Assembly (NCBI GenBank): GCA_965207125.1
Contig: OZ242263.1
Coordinates: forward strand, 1,178,001 to 1,242,000
Length of the DNA: 64,000 nt
Source: G965207125 sp965207125
Lineage (GTDB): Bacteria > Pseudomonadota > Alphaproteobacteria > Puniceispirillales > UBA1172
Direction: 5' to 3'
The notes below the pieces were generated by a model. It was given only the letters and a program-made list of their open reading frames with translations. It was not told where the DNA came from and searched no databases. The translations under genes and the position numbers were made by a program. Shown piece by piece: positions 36,927 to 45,826 of the stretch. Numbering within the stretch: position 1 is the stretch's first letter; each line of letters opens with the position of its first letter.

Positions 36927-39677
36927 ATGCCGATGTTTTCTCTGCCTCCTCTTGCAATTGTAGTGCCTCTTATTGATCACGTAGTGTGGATCAGTGAGGT
37001 AGGCGAAGTAGAGACAATTGACCACGGAACTGCTAACACCCGCCTTAATGAAGCACCTGCATTGTTTGCGCATCGCACCTGGACGGCAGAGCGTCTGGGG
37101 CGGCCGCCCGAAACATTGACTGGTCTTGATGTGCTGGAACTTTTCGCATTTGTTCGTCCGGCGCGTTTTGCTGTGCCTACGGCGGCGGGGCTGGCGGGTG
37201 CGGTCGGAATTGAGGCTTCGGATAATGCAATTGATACAGCGGCGCGATTGCCCGCAGTCTGCCAGAAACTTCTGGCTGAAATGGCAGAGATGCCCGCCCA
37301 GCTCCGTAATCAAGCAGCGGGAATTGCGGCGATGATGACAGAAGGCGGCTGGAGTTGGGGCAAGGTCGTGCTAGCGGCCCTTGACGCATCAACCTCAACG
37401 CATAAAGCCGATGCGGCAATCTGGTCACGACTTGACACTATTCCTGATATACCGCCACGGCCTCAAGGGAAAACCTCTCCCATCAATGCGGCAGCAGCGG
37501 CAGCACGCTTAAAAGACATGACTGGTAAGAACGCCCCCCGCCCGGAGCAAGAAGCCTATTCGATAGCGCTTTACCCAGCGTTTAACCCCAAGACCAGAGA
37601 TAATCCCGCACCTAACATCGTGCTGGCTGAGGCGGGAACAGGCGTCGGCAAAACATTGGGCTATCTTGCGCCAGCAACAGTCTGGGCTGAGGAAAACGAT
37701 GCATCGGTGTGGGTGTCAACATACACGCGCAATCTACAGCATCAGGTGGAAGATGAAATGAGTCGCCTGCACTCTGACCCGCAAGCGAGATATCGCGCGG
37801 TGGCGGTGCGCAAGGGACGCGAGAATTATCTTTGCCTGCTTAATCTTGAAGAGGCTTTGAACACGCTTACTGGCCGCATGAGCTCGGTAGGGCTAGGGTT
37901 AATGGCGCGTTGGGCTGAGGCGTCAGGCGATGGCGATTTGACCAGCAATCATTTTCCAGCTTGGCTAACGGATCTTTTTGGCTATGCGGTCACCGCAGGG
38001 CTCTCCGATCGCCGCGGTGAGTGCATCCATTCGGCGTGTCCGCATTATAAAAAATGCTTTGTTGAGTTGTCAGCAGCCCGGGCGCGGCAAGCTGATATTG
38101 TGATCGTCAATCATGCGCTGGTGATGACCACCACGATGATGAACGTGATTGGCGATGATTCCGACCGATTGCCCTTTGAGCAAATTATTTTCGATGAAGG
38201 ACACCATCTTTTCGAGGCAGCTGATAGCGTGTTTTCGGTGAATTTCTGCTTGCGCGAGACCGCCGATTTACGTCGCTGGATTGACGGTGGCAACAATGGT
38301 GCTAGCACAAGGCGTGGGCATGGTTTAAGGCACAGGGTTACCGATCTTATCAAGGATGCGGCCGCAGAATCTGATCTTGAGGCAGCGGTTGCAGCGGCGG
38401 CGGAGTTACCCGGACAGGGCTGGAGCAAACGGCTTTTTGGCGGAATGTCAACGGGGGCTGTCGAAGATTTTCTTGTGCAAGCGCGGCAAGTAGTGCTCTC
38501 AAAATCGGGCGGCCAGAGCAATTTCTATAGTCTTGAGATACCATTTCACCCCACCGATGCAACGCTTCTTGAACTCGCGCCGCAGCTTAGTGAAGCGTTA
38601 ACGGCGATTGCTGAACCATTAGAGAGGCTTGCGCGGTATCTGAAGAAGGCCGGTAATTCGGCACGGGAGGAGGGAAATACCCAGCTTGCGAGTCGAAGTG
38701 AGGCAATATTTAAAAGCGTGATGCAGCGAGCGATCATGCCTCTTGGAGTTTGGCGTGCGCTGATCGATAGCATGACAGACGCTGAGGTTGATCAGGATTT
38801 TGTTGATCTGATCAGAATAACGCGGAAGGCTGGTGAAGACCGCGATATCGGAGTTTATCGCCATTTCCTGGATCCATCCGAGACATTTAATTCTCATGTT
38901 CTCTCGCGACTTCAGGGGGCGGTGATCACGTCGGCAACCTTAACCGATCGATCAGGGACTGACGACGAGCCTCCTGATGATGTGGCGTGGCAGGCGGCAA
39001 AACATGTAGCTTGCGCCAGCCATTTAGATGCGCCGCCGATTTTATCGTCAGTCGCCTCACCATTTGATTACGCGGCGCAAACGCGGGTTTTCATCGTTAC
39101 CGATCACGATTACAATGATACAGATAAAGTCGCCGAAGCGATGGCACAGCTGATGTGCGCCTCAGATGGTAGCGCGCTTGGCCTTTTCACCGCGATCACT
39201 CGCCTCACCTCGGTTTATCCAGATTTAGCCCGCCGCCTATGGCAGGAAGAAATTCCACTTTATGCCCAGCATGGAAGCGCAATGACCCTCGCGACATTAT
39301 TACAAATTTTCCGCTCTGAGCTTCGTTCATGTCTGCTTGGCACTGACGCCGCACGTGATGGAATAGACGTGCCGGGTGAGGCGTTACGGCTGATTATCTT
39401 TGATCGCGTGCCATGGCCCCGTCAAGATATTCTATTCAAAGCGCGGGCTGAGGCCGTGGGGCGGAACACTTTGACAGATAGGCTCATGCGCATGAAATTA
39501 CGTCAAGCGTTCGGACGCCTAATTCGCCGTAAGGATGATCGAGGCGTTTTCGTCATGCTCGACGGACGATTGCCGAGCCGATTGCTGAGTGCCTTTCCGG
39601 CGGGTGCGCCCATCGAAAAACTCAGCCTTGCGGAGACCGTCGCTGAAACAAAATCCTTTCTTGCCACCGAAAGTTAA
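36927..39677 (+). CDS. DinG/XPD-like ATP-dependent DNA helicase
   Basis: 916-residue superfamily 2 helicase. Walker A is AEAGTGVGKTLGYLAPA, motif II is IIFDEGHHLFEAA (DEGH rather than DEAH), and the C-terminal lobe holds TDAARDGIDVPGEALR and RLKLRQAFGRLIR-like motifs V and VI. Four cysteines for a 4Fe-4S cluster are arranged as in DinG/XPD (one in ENYLCLLN, then CIHSACPHYKKC). About 200 N-terminal residues precede the helicase core; no exonuclease motifs are seen there. Role in repair or R-loop removal is inferred. No clear ribosome binding site; M3 is an alternative start. Confidence 0.85.
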   Translation: MPMFSLPPLAIVVPLIDHVVWISEVGEVETIDHGTANTRLNEAPALFAHRTWTAERLGRPPETLTGLDVLELFAFVRPARFAVPTAAGLAGAVGIEASDNAIDTAARLPAVCQKLLAEMAEMPAQLRNQAAGIAAMMTEGGWSWGKVVLAALDASTSTHKADAAIWSRLDTIPDIPPRPQGKTSPINAAAAAARLKDMTGKNAPRPEQEAYSIALYPAFNPKTRDNPAPNIVLAEAGTGVGKTLGYLAPATVWAEENDASVWVSTYTRNLQHQVEDEMSRLHSDPQARYRAVAVRKGRENYLCLLNLEEALNTLTGRMSSVGLGLMARWAEASGDGDLTSNHFPAWLTDLFGYAVTAGLSDRRGECIHSACPHYKKCFVELSAARARQADIVIVNHALVMTTTMMNVIGDDSDRLPFEQIIFDEGHHLFEAADSVFSVNFCLRETADLRRWIDGGNNGASTRRGHGLRHRVTDLIKDAAAESDLEAAVAAAAELPGQGWSKRLFGGMSTGAVEDFLVQARQVVLSKSGGQSNFYSLEIPFHPTDATLLELAPQLSEALTAIAEPLERLARYLKKAGNSAREEGNTQLASRSEAIFKSVMQRAIMPLGVWRALIDSMTDAEVDQDFVDLIRITRKAGEDRDIGVYRHFLDPSETFNSHVLSRLQGAVITSATLTDRSGTDDEPPDDVAWQAAKHVACASHLDAPPILSSVASPFDYAAQTRVFIVTDHDYNDTDKVAEAMAQLMCASDGSALGLFTAITRLTSVYPDLARRLWQEEIPLYAQHGSAMTLATLLQIFRSELRSCLLGTDAARDGIDVPGEALRLIIFDRVPWPRQDILFKARAEAVGRNTLTDRLMRMKLRQAFGRLIRRKDDRGVFVMLDGRLPSRLLSAFPAGAPIEKLSLAETVAETKSFLATES

Positions 39678-39749
39678 CCCTTTACTTGCACGTCATGCAT
39701 TACTAATCTTTGCCATCTGACAACGTCAATAAATAAGGGGGTCGCTACC

Positions 39750-40346
39750 ATGGCCAACAATACCACTACATTTCCAACCCTTGCCGAAACCATCCTGCCA
39801 CAATCTAAAGGTGGCCATAATCTGATGCGGCAAGCGGTGTTGATTATTCTGGGTTCGCTTTTTGTCGCAGTGGCGGCGCAAATATCATTTCGCCTGCCCG
39901 GCGCGGCCGTGCCATTCACTGGCCAGACTTTCGCTGTGCTGATGGTGGGGATGGTTTTCGGTGCACGCCTTGGCGCATTGACCTTAATCGCCTATTGCCT
40001 TGAGGGGTTTTTCCTGCCGGTTTTTGCTGAGGCACGAATGTGGTTCAGTCCCCCCAGCATTTATACCGCAGGGTATCTGGTCGGCTTTATCGGGGCGGCG
40101 TATGTAACCGGCTGGATGGCTGAACGCGGGTTTGATCGAAACGTTTTGACTACCGCGCTTGCAATGCTGGTGGGTAATATCGTGATTTATGTTTTCGGAG
40201 TCCTTTGGCTTGGCTTCATGCTCTCCTCATTTGAGAACGCCATCATCAGTGGTTTCACACCTTTTATCATCGGCGATCTTGCAAAACTCGGGCTCGCATC
40301 ACTGTTAATGCCTTTGATTTGGCACGGGGTGAAGAAGCGCAACTAG
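39750..40346 (+). CDS. bioY: Biotin transporter BioY (S component)
   Basis: 198-residue membrane protein with six predicted helices and the BioY motifs QISFRLPGAAVPFTGQTFAV (near residues 53-72) and PSIYTAGYLVGF. It captures biotin, alone or with an ECF module EcfAT that is not present here. AAGGGGG lies upstream of the ATG. The gene ends at a terminator shared with groL. Confidence 0.93.
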   Translation: MANNTTTFPTLAETILPQSKGGHNLMRQAVLIILGSLFVAVAAQISFRLPGAAVPFTGQTFAVLMVGMVFGARLGALTLIAYCLEGFFLPVFAEARMWFSPPSIYTAGYLVGFIGAAYVTGWMAERGFDRNVLTTALAMLVGNIVIYVFGVLWLGFMLSSFENAIISGFTPFIIGDLAKLGLASLLMPLIWHGVKKRN

Positions 40347-40371
40347 AAACAATAGAAAAGATAATAAAAAA

Positions 40372-40405
40372 GGCCGGGATTTTCATCCCGGCCTTCTTTG
40401 TTTTT
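40372..40405. terminator. Bidirectional Rho-independent terminator between bioY and groL
   Basis: A perfect 9-bp stem, GGCCGGGAT / ATCCCGGCC, with a TTTC loop (40372-40393), is flanked by an A-run on the left and TTCTTTGTTTTT on the right. It can stop bioY (plus) and groL (minus) transcripts. Confidence 0.9.
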
Positions 40406-40418
40406 GTGGGTGAGAACT

Positions 40419-42071
40419 TTAGAAGCCGCCCATGCCACCCATTCCACCCATGCCGCCCATATCAGGGGATGGCATTGGCGGGCCCTTAGGTTCAGGCAAC
40501 TCACTCACCATAGCTTCAGTGGTGATCATCAGTCCAGCCACAGAAGCCGCATTCTGTAAAGCAGCGCGCACAACCTTGGTCGGGTCGATAACACCAGCTT
40601 TGATCAGGTCTTCAAAAACACCTGTCTGGGCGTTATAGCCCACGGTGTCTTTTGACTCCTCAATGAGTTTGCCGACAATCACCGCACCGTCATCGCCGGC
40701 ATTATCGGCAATTTGCCTTGCTGGAGACTGAAGTGCACGGCGGACAATCGCGATTCCAATTTTCTGGTCTTCGTTATCGCCTTGTAGATTATCGAGGGAT
40801 TTCATGGCTTTGATCAGCGCAGTTCCACCTCCACAAACAATGCCTTCCTCGACAGCGGCGCGGGTTGAGTGCATCGCGTCATCCACACGATCTTTACGCT
40901 CTTTAACCTCTACCTCTGTCGCACCGCCAACGCGGATTACGGCAACACCGCCTGCGAGTTTAGCAAGACGTTCTTGCAGTTTCTCGCGGTCATAATCGGA
41001 AGTGGTATCTTCCGCCTGAGCGCGAATTTGGCTACATCGTGCCTCTATATCGGCTTTTTTACCGGCCCCATCGACAACCGTGGTATCTTCTTTGGTGATT
41101 TCGACACGCTTGGCAGTTCCGAGCATATCGAGCGTCAACCCGTCCAGAGAAATCCCAACGTCTTCAGAAACCACGGTGCCTTTGGTCAACACAGCGATAT
41201 CTTCGAGTTGCGCTTTTCGTCTGTCCCCAAATCCTGGTGCTTTGACGGCAGCGACTTTTAAGCCGCCGCGAAGGCGATTGACCACCAGCGTGGCTAAAGC
41301 CTCACCTTCAACGTCTTCAGCGATAATCAGAAGGGGTCTGCCAGATTGAACGACTTTTTCGAGAATCGGGAGCAGATCTTGCATGTTGCTGAGTTTTTTC
41401 TCATGGATAAGGATGTACGGATCTTCGAACACAGTCTTCATCTTGTCGCCATCGGTAATGAAGTAAGGCGAAAGATATCCGCGATCGAACTGCATCCCCT
41501 CCACGACATCCAATTCGGTTTCGAGGGTTTTGGCCTCTTCCACGGTAATGACGCCTTCATTGCCGACTCTTTCCATGGCTTCGGCAATTTTCTCGCCAAT
41601 TTCTTTTTCGCCATTGGCAGAAATCGTACCAACCTGAGCAACTTCAGCTGAGGTCGAGATTTTCTTGGATTGTTTTTTGAGCAATTCCAGAACACTAACA
41701 ACAGCGAGGTCTATACCGCGTTTGAGATCCATCGGATTCATTCCAGCGGCAACAGACTTTGCGCCTTCCCGAGCGATGGATTGAGCGAGCACAGTTGCGG
41801 TGGTTGTTCCATCGCCGGCCATATCATTGGTTTTCTGCGCGACTTCACGCACCATTTGAGCGCCCATATTCTCGAATTTGTCTTTGAGTTCGATATCTTT
41901 AGCGACAGTAACACCATCTTTAGTGATGCGCGGTGCGCCAAAAGATTTATCGAGAACGACATTGCGTCCTTTTGGTCCAAGGGTGACTTTGACGGCATTG
42001 GCGAGAACATCAACGCCATCCATCATTTTCTGCCTTGCCTCAGAACCGAATTTTACGTCCTTAGCAGCCAT
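40419..42071 (-). CDS. groL: Chaperonin GroEL
   Basis: 60-kDa chaperonin subunit, 550 residues. AAKDVKFGSEARQKMMDGVD starts the protein; GPKGRNVVLDKSFGAP and DGTTTATVLAQ belong to the ATP site, and the C-terminal tail is the Gly-Met repeat (GGMGGMGGMGGF). Downstream of groES in the same operon with a 44-nt gap and ended by a strong terminator. Confidence 0.98.
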   Translation of the reverse strand: MAAKDVKFGSEARQKMMDGVDVLANAVKVTLGPKGRNVVLDKSFGAPRITKDGVTVAKDIELKDKFENMGAQMVREVAQKTNDMAGDGTTTATVLAQSIAREGAKSVAAGMNPMDLKRGIDLAVVSVLELLKKQSKKISTSAEVAQVGTISANGEKEIGEKIAEAMERVGNEGVITVEEAKTLETELDVVEGMQFDRGYLSPYFITDGDKMKTVFEDPYILIHEKKLSNMQDLLPILEKVVQSGRPLLIIAEDVEGEALATLVVNRLRGGLKVAAVKAPGFGDRRKAQLEDIAVLTKGTVVSEDVGISLDGLTLDMLGTAKRVEITKEDTTVVDGAGKKADIEARCSQIRAQAEDTTSDYDREKLQERLAKLAGGVAVIRVGGATEVEVKERKDRVDDAMHSTRAAVEEGIVCGGGTALIKAMKSLDNLQGDNEDQKIGIAIVRRALQSPARQIADNAGDDGAVIVGKLIEESKDTVGYNAQTGVFEDLIKAGVIDPTKVVRAALQNAASVAGLMITTEAMVSELPEPKGPPMPSPDMGGMGGMGGMGGF

Positions 42072-42115
42072 TGTTTCTTCCTTCCAGTGTTAAGTTATAT
42101 TGTGTGGTAGTGGGC

Positions 42116-42403
42116 TTAGCCCATAATTCCGAGAATGTCGGATTCGCGCATGATCAGGTATTCTTTCCCATCGATCTTAACGTCTGTCCCAGCGTATTTT
42201 CCAAAGAGGACCAAATCGCCAGCCTTAACGTCTAATGGGACGAGTTTGCCAGCTTCATCGCGATTGCCTGATCCGGCGGCGACGACTTTGCCTTCCATAG
42301 GTTTTTCCTGCACAGTGTCGGGGATGATAATTCCGCCAGCGGTTTTACCTTCCTTTTCGGTGCGTTCGACAAGAACGCGATCATGAAGTGGCTTGAGTTT
42401 CAT
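42116..42403 (-). CDS. groES: Co-chaperonin GroES
   Basis: 95-residue lid of the GroEL chamber. It starts MKLKPLHDRVLVERTEKEGKTAGG, contains the mobile loop and ends DILGIMG. The AAGGAG before the ATG is strong. Controlled by the promoter and CIRCE element directly upstream. Confidence 0.98.
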   Translation of the reverse strand: MKLKPLHDRVLVERTEKEGKTAGGIIIPDTVQEKPMEGKVVAAGSGNRDEAGKLVPLDVKAGDLVLFGKYAGTDVKIDGKEYLIMRESDILGIMG

Positions 42404-42454
42404 GCCATAGTCTCCTTATTTAAATCAGTTACGCTTTCGCGTGATGACAGGTAA

Positions 42455-42481
42455 TTAGCACTCTCTTGTGTTTAGTGCCAA
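42455..42481 (-). promoter_or_regulatory. CIRCE element (HrcA operator) of groESL
   Basis: TTAGCACTC (42455-42463), a 9-nt spacer and TAGTGCCAA (42473-42481). The first arm is the perfect CIRCE half-site; the second matches GAGTGCTAA at seven of nine positions. The element lies at about +11 to +37 of the predicted transcript, the typical place for HrcA repression. Confidence 0.85.
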
Positions 42482-42497
42482 TGTTTCGTTCCCTAGG

Positions 42498-42526
42498 TAT
42501 ATGGGAAAAGAGATGATTTTTGTCAA
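42498..42526 (-). promoter_or_regulatory. groESL promoter
   Basis: On the minus strand TTGACA (42521-42526), 17 bp, then CATATA (42498-42503). It looks like a housekeeping-sigma promoter just upstream of the CIRCE element. A sigma-32-type motif was not evident. Confidence 0.65.
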
Positions 42527-42548
42527 GGAACTTATCAGGCAATCAGGC

Positions 42549-42578
42549 AAAAAAAACACGGGCACAGCAAAATACCCG
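42549..42578 (-). terminator. Rho-independent terminator of the candidate RNA
   Basis: Minus-strand hairpin of four G-C pairs extended by A-U and G-U pairs (42559-42578), directly followed by TGTTTTTTTT. It lies upstream of the groES promoter, so it ends a separate transcription unit and does not belong to groESL. Confidence 0.6.
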
Positions 42579-42802
42579 CTAAAGCCCATAGAAAGGCTCG
42601 GGTCAGTAGTCACAAAAGCGTCCATTGTTTCCCGTTCTTGGCCAGTTAAACAATGACCTGCTATGGGGCAGGTAGGAAGGATTGGCTTTAGCGGACACGC
42701 AGCATACAGAAACTAAAATACGCGTCTACAGAACGGGCTTGTGCCATCTACAACGGACAAAAGACGATTAAGGAGTCCTTCCACAACCAAATCTAGTGGT
42801 CC
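42549..42802 (-). ncRNA. Candidate structured non-coding RNA with intrinsic terminator
   Basis: The stretch between groES and ctaA holds no credible ORF but strong nested complementarity: CCGCTAAAGCC (42576-42586) with GGCTTTAGCGG (42684-42694), 11 bp; CATAG (42587-42591) with CTATG (42661-42665); CATTGTTT (42623-42630) with AAACAATG (42648-42655), 8 bp with a 17-nt loop. On the minus strand the transcript would end at a hairpin (CGGG...CCCG, 42559-42578) followed by TG and eight T (42549-42556). A promoter-like pair is at 42809-42837. This arrangement resembles an independent small RNA of about 250 nt. It lacks recognisable RNase P, SRP, tmRNA or riboswitch cores; a 6S-like rod is possible but unproven. 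Confidence 0.45.
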
Positions 42803-42808
42803 AACAGG

Positions 42809-42837
42809 ATGATATCCCATAAATGTGGGGTATGCAA
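42809..42837 (-). promoter_or_regulatory. Possible promoter of the candidate RNA
   Basis: On the minus strand TTGCAT (42832-42837), 17 bp, then TATCAT (42809-42814), which matches the -10 consensus at five of six positions. The -35 is weak. The remaining bases up to ctaA (42838-42953) are A/T-rich and contain an imperfect A/T palindrome near 42889-42905, but no gene. Confidence 0.3.
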
Positions 42838-42953
42838 GCAAAAATAAACCTAGCAGGAAATGGTTAGCGTTTTACTTCATCCAAATCTATATATTTTAAA
42901 ATATAAGCAATCCGTGCGGTTTTTCTTCTCTCCATATTTCCTCAGATGCTGGC

Positions 42954-43991
42954 ATGACCACTGAAAAAATGCTATCAGAGCCTATGCCTCAGTCATCGTT
43001 GTCATACACCATCGGCAAAGCTGTGATTATCTGGCTTTTAGCGTCTAGCTTTCTGGTTTTTGCCATCATCGTGATTGGCGGGGTAACGCGTTTGACGGAA
43101 AGCGGTCTCTCTATGACCGAATGGCGGCCTTTTTTAGGAGTTTTACCGCCGCTTAGCGATGGTGAATGGCAACGTGTGTTCGAGCTTTACCGCGAATCGC
43201 CCGAATATCGACACGTCAACCGCACCATGGACTTAGTAGCCTTCAAGCAGATTTTCTTCTGGGAATATGCGCATCGAATGGCAGGACGCTTGGTCGGCAT
43301 CATTTGGCTCGCACCTCTTGCATATTTCATCATAAAGCGGCGTCTTCCGGCGGGGTTTGTTGCGCGTTTAGCGATAATCTCAATACTCGGTGCAGCACAA
43401 GGTCTAATCGGTTGGTGGATGGTACGCTCAGGTCTGAACGACAACCCTTACGTCGCGCCATATCGTCTCGCGATTCATCTTGGGGTCGCATTGACGATTT
43501 TTGGGCTTTTGCTATGGAGCGTGTTTGACCTCATTTACGGCAGATCACGTGCACCTCGAGGCCATGCTTTGGGTATGCTGGCTATCTTATCGATCACCGT
43601 TATCGCAGGGGCGTTTGTCGCGGGGCTCGATGGCGGGTTGATTTACAATGAATATCCGCTGATGGGCGGCCGGATCATTCCGATCGAATATGGCACTGGT
43701 GGGATGACCGATGCTCTGGATAATCCTGCCTCCGCACAATTTCATCATCGGGTATTGGCGTTATTGACATTGGTCATGCTGGTTGGTTTCTGGCTAAACT
43801 CGCGGCGAGACGGGTTCATCTTTCGGGCCGATCTGATGCTAGCGGTTGGACTTGGTCAATTCCTCTTAGGGTTGATGACATTGCTTTACGCGGTGCCTCT
43901 AGGTTTAGGTGTGATACACCAAGCAGGCGCAGCCACGCTGTTAGCGTCTCTTCTCTGGGTAATTCACGGGCGCAGTCAAGCGCATAATTAA
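42954..43991 (+). CDS. ctaA: Heme A synthase, COX15/CtaA type 2
   Basis: Oxidises heme O to heme A for cytochrome c oxidase. The 345-residue protein has eight helices and four conserved histidines, in WEYAHRMAGR, AIHLGVALT, QFHHRVLALL and VIHQAGAATLL. VIGGVTRLTESGLSMTEWRPF is the family signature near the N-terminus. Its stop codon overlaps the aspS stop on the other strand (shared TTAA). Confidence 0.95.
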   Translation: MTTEKMLSEPMPQSSLSYTIGKAVIIWLLASSFLVFAIIVIGGVTRLTESGLSMTEWRPFLGVLPPLSDGEWQRVFELYRESPEYRHVNRTMDLVAFKQIFFWEYAHRMAGRLVGIIWLAPLAYFIIKRRLPAGFVARLAIISILGAAQGLIGWWMVRSGLNDNPYVAPYRLAIHLGVALTIFGLLLWSVFDLIYGRSRAPRGHALGMLAILSITVIAGAFVAGLDGGLIYNEYPLMGGRIIPIEYGTGGMTDALDNPASAQFHHRVLALLTLVMLVGFWLNSRRDGFIFRADLMLAVGLGQFLLGLMTLLYAVPLGLGVIHQAGAATLLASLLWVIHGRSQAHN

Positions 43992-45790
43992 TTTTTGGGT
44001 TTTTGTGGCAAGTGTCGTCGAATGTGAAGTTCAGCCAACTGCTGATCATCTATTTCCGAAGGTGCTCCCATCATGAGGTCTTCGGCTTTGCCGTTCATGG
44101 GAAAAAGGATAATTTCGCGGATATTGGGTTCATTAGCGATCAACATAACGATTCGATCGATTCCCGGGGCAATTCCGCCGTGAGGCGGTGCGCCATAGCG
44201 AAACGCGTTGATCATAGCAGGGAATTGCATGTCGACATCCTTTGAGTCATACCCAGCAATTTGAAAAGCCTTATACATGACTTCGGGCAGGTGATTTCTA
44301 ATCGCCCCTGATGAGAGTTCTATTCCATTGCAAACGAGGTCATATTGCCATGCCTTAATATCGAGAGGATCGAGATTCAACAGCGCATCAAGTCCTCCTT
44401 GCGGCATAGAAAATGGGTTATGGGAGAAGATAATTTTGCCGCTATTGATATCTTTTTCGAACATGGGGAAGTCGACGATCCAGCAAAAATGAAATCCCTC
44501 TTGACGCAGATTTTTTTCATCAGCAATTCGCTCGCGCGCACGACCAGCCAGTTTTGCGGCCTCATCCTGATTAGCACAGGAGAAAAATACCGCATCACCA
44601 TCAGCAAGCGAAAGTTTGTCCCGCAAGGAGAGCGCCTCTGCGCCCAACGTTTTAGCAATAGGACCCCTCGCCTCGCCTTCAGCATAAATAATATAGCCCA
44701 TTCCCGCAGCGCCCTCGCCTTGCGCCCAGGCATTCATGCGATCAGCGAAAGCACGACTGCCGCAATCACGGGCGGGTATAGCACGCACCACCGCGCCACC
44801 CTCGATGGCGCTCGCGAAAATGCTAAAGCCTGAGCCGCGAAACGTATCAGTGACGTCGCTGATGGTAAACGGGATTCTCAAGTCAGGCTTGTCAGTGCCG
44901 TATTTAAGCATCGCATCAGCATAGGTAATCCGGGTAAAGGGCGTTTTGGTGGTGGCAGAGGTAAACTCATCAAAAACTCCGCTGATCACGGGCTCGACAG
45001 CGGCAAAAACATCATTTTGATCGACAAAACTCATTTCAAGATCGAGTTGATAGAATTCGCCTGGACTACGATCAGCGCGACTATCTTCATCGCGAAAACA
45101 AGGAGCGATCTGAAAATACCGATCAAATCCGGCCATCATCACCAACTGTTTGAATTGCTGCGGGGCTTGCGGCAGGGCGTAGAACTTGCCCGGATGAAGC
45201 CGCGATGGCACAAGAAAATCCCTTGCGCCTTCAGGCGATGAAGCCGTGAGAACTGGGGTTTGAAACTCAATAAATCCTCCCTCGATCATGCGGCGGCGTA
45301 TCGAGGTAATAATGTCTGACCTCAGGAGGATATTGTTATGAGGTCTGGTGCGGCGCAAATCGAGATAGCGATGACGTAGGCGGGTTTCCTCACCAGCATC
45401 TTCATCAGAGTTGACCTGCAAGGGCAATACTTCAGCGGCGGATAGCACGTCAAAACTAGAAATTCGAACCTCAATCTCACCAGTCGGCAACGAAGAATTG
45501 ACCGTGTCCTCACTACGACGCAAGACTTTGCCAGTAATGCACACGACTGATTCAAGGCGCGTCTCGTCTACGTCATTGAAACACTTATCTTCTGTATCTA
45601 TCACACATTGAGTAACCCCGTAATGATCGCGGAGATCAACGAATACCAGCTGTCCATGGTCACGCTTGCGATGCACCCAACCAGAGAGTCTGACTTCACG
45701 TCCCTCATCGGCGAGGCGCAAGTCGTTACAATAATGAGTGCGATAGCTGTGCATAGTCATGAATAGTTGTGAAGGGATATCTTGCGCCAT
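43988..45790 (-). CDS. aspS: Aspartate--tRNA ligase
   Basis: Class II bacterial-type AspRS of about 600 residues: N-terminal OB fold (VRLSGWVHRKRDHGQLVFVDLRD), catalytic core with FLVPSRLHPGKFYALPQAPQ and FRDEDSRADRSPGEFYQLDLEMSF (motif 2), the bacterial insertion domain, and motif 3 GIAPGIDRIVML. The frame opens at 45790, but family alignment suggests the true start is the Met of MHSYRTHYCNDLR at 45754 or two codons before it; ribosome binding sites are weak at all candidates. Confidence 0.95.
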   Translation of the reverse strand: MAQDIPSQLFMTMHSYRTHYCNDLRLADEGREVRLSGWVHRKRDHGQLVFVDLRDHYGVTQCVIDTEDKCFNDVDETRLESVVCITGKVLRRSEDTVNSSLPTGEIEVRISSFDVLSAAEVLPLQVNSDEDAGEETRLRHRYLDLRRTRPHNNILLRSDIITSIRRRMIEGGFIEFQTPVLTASSPEGARDFLVPSRLHPGKFYALPQAPQQFKQLVMMAGFDRYFQIAPCFRDEDSRADRSPGEFYQLDLEMSFVDQNDVFAAVEPVISGVFDEFTSATTKTPFTRITYADAMLKYGTDKPDLRIPFTISDVTDTFRGSGFSIFASAIEGGAVVRAIPARDCGSRAFADRMNAWAQGEGAAGMGYIIYAEGEARGPIAKTLGAEALSLRDKLSLADGDAVFFSCANQDEAAKLAGRARERIADEKNLRQEGFHFCWIVDFPMFEKDINSGKIIFSHNPFSMPQGGLDALLNLDPLDIKAWQYDLVCNGIELSSGAIRNHLPEVMYKAFQIAGYDSKDVDMQFPAMINAFRYGAPPHGGIAPGIDRIVMLIANEPNIREIILFPMNGKAEDLMMGAPSEIDDQQLAELHIRRHLPQKPKN

Positions 45791-45826
45791 ACTTATGGGA
45801 CGATGACAGTTGATGCAAGGGTTTTG

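Noticed and set aside
36753..37313. 186-codon minus-strand ORF in the lysS/helicase divergent region
   Set aside because: It is antisense to the helicase gene and rich in Arg/Cys/His as shadow frames often are.
42721..42746. RNase P RNA 3' end (ACAGAACGGGCTTGTG on the plus strand)
   Set aside because: The resemblance is limited to this short stretch; the conserved GAGGAAAGTCCGGGC segment and overall size are missing.
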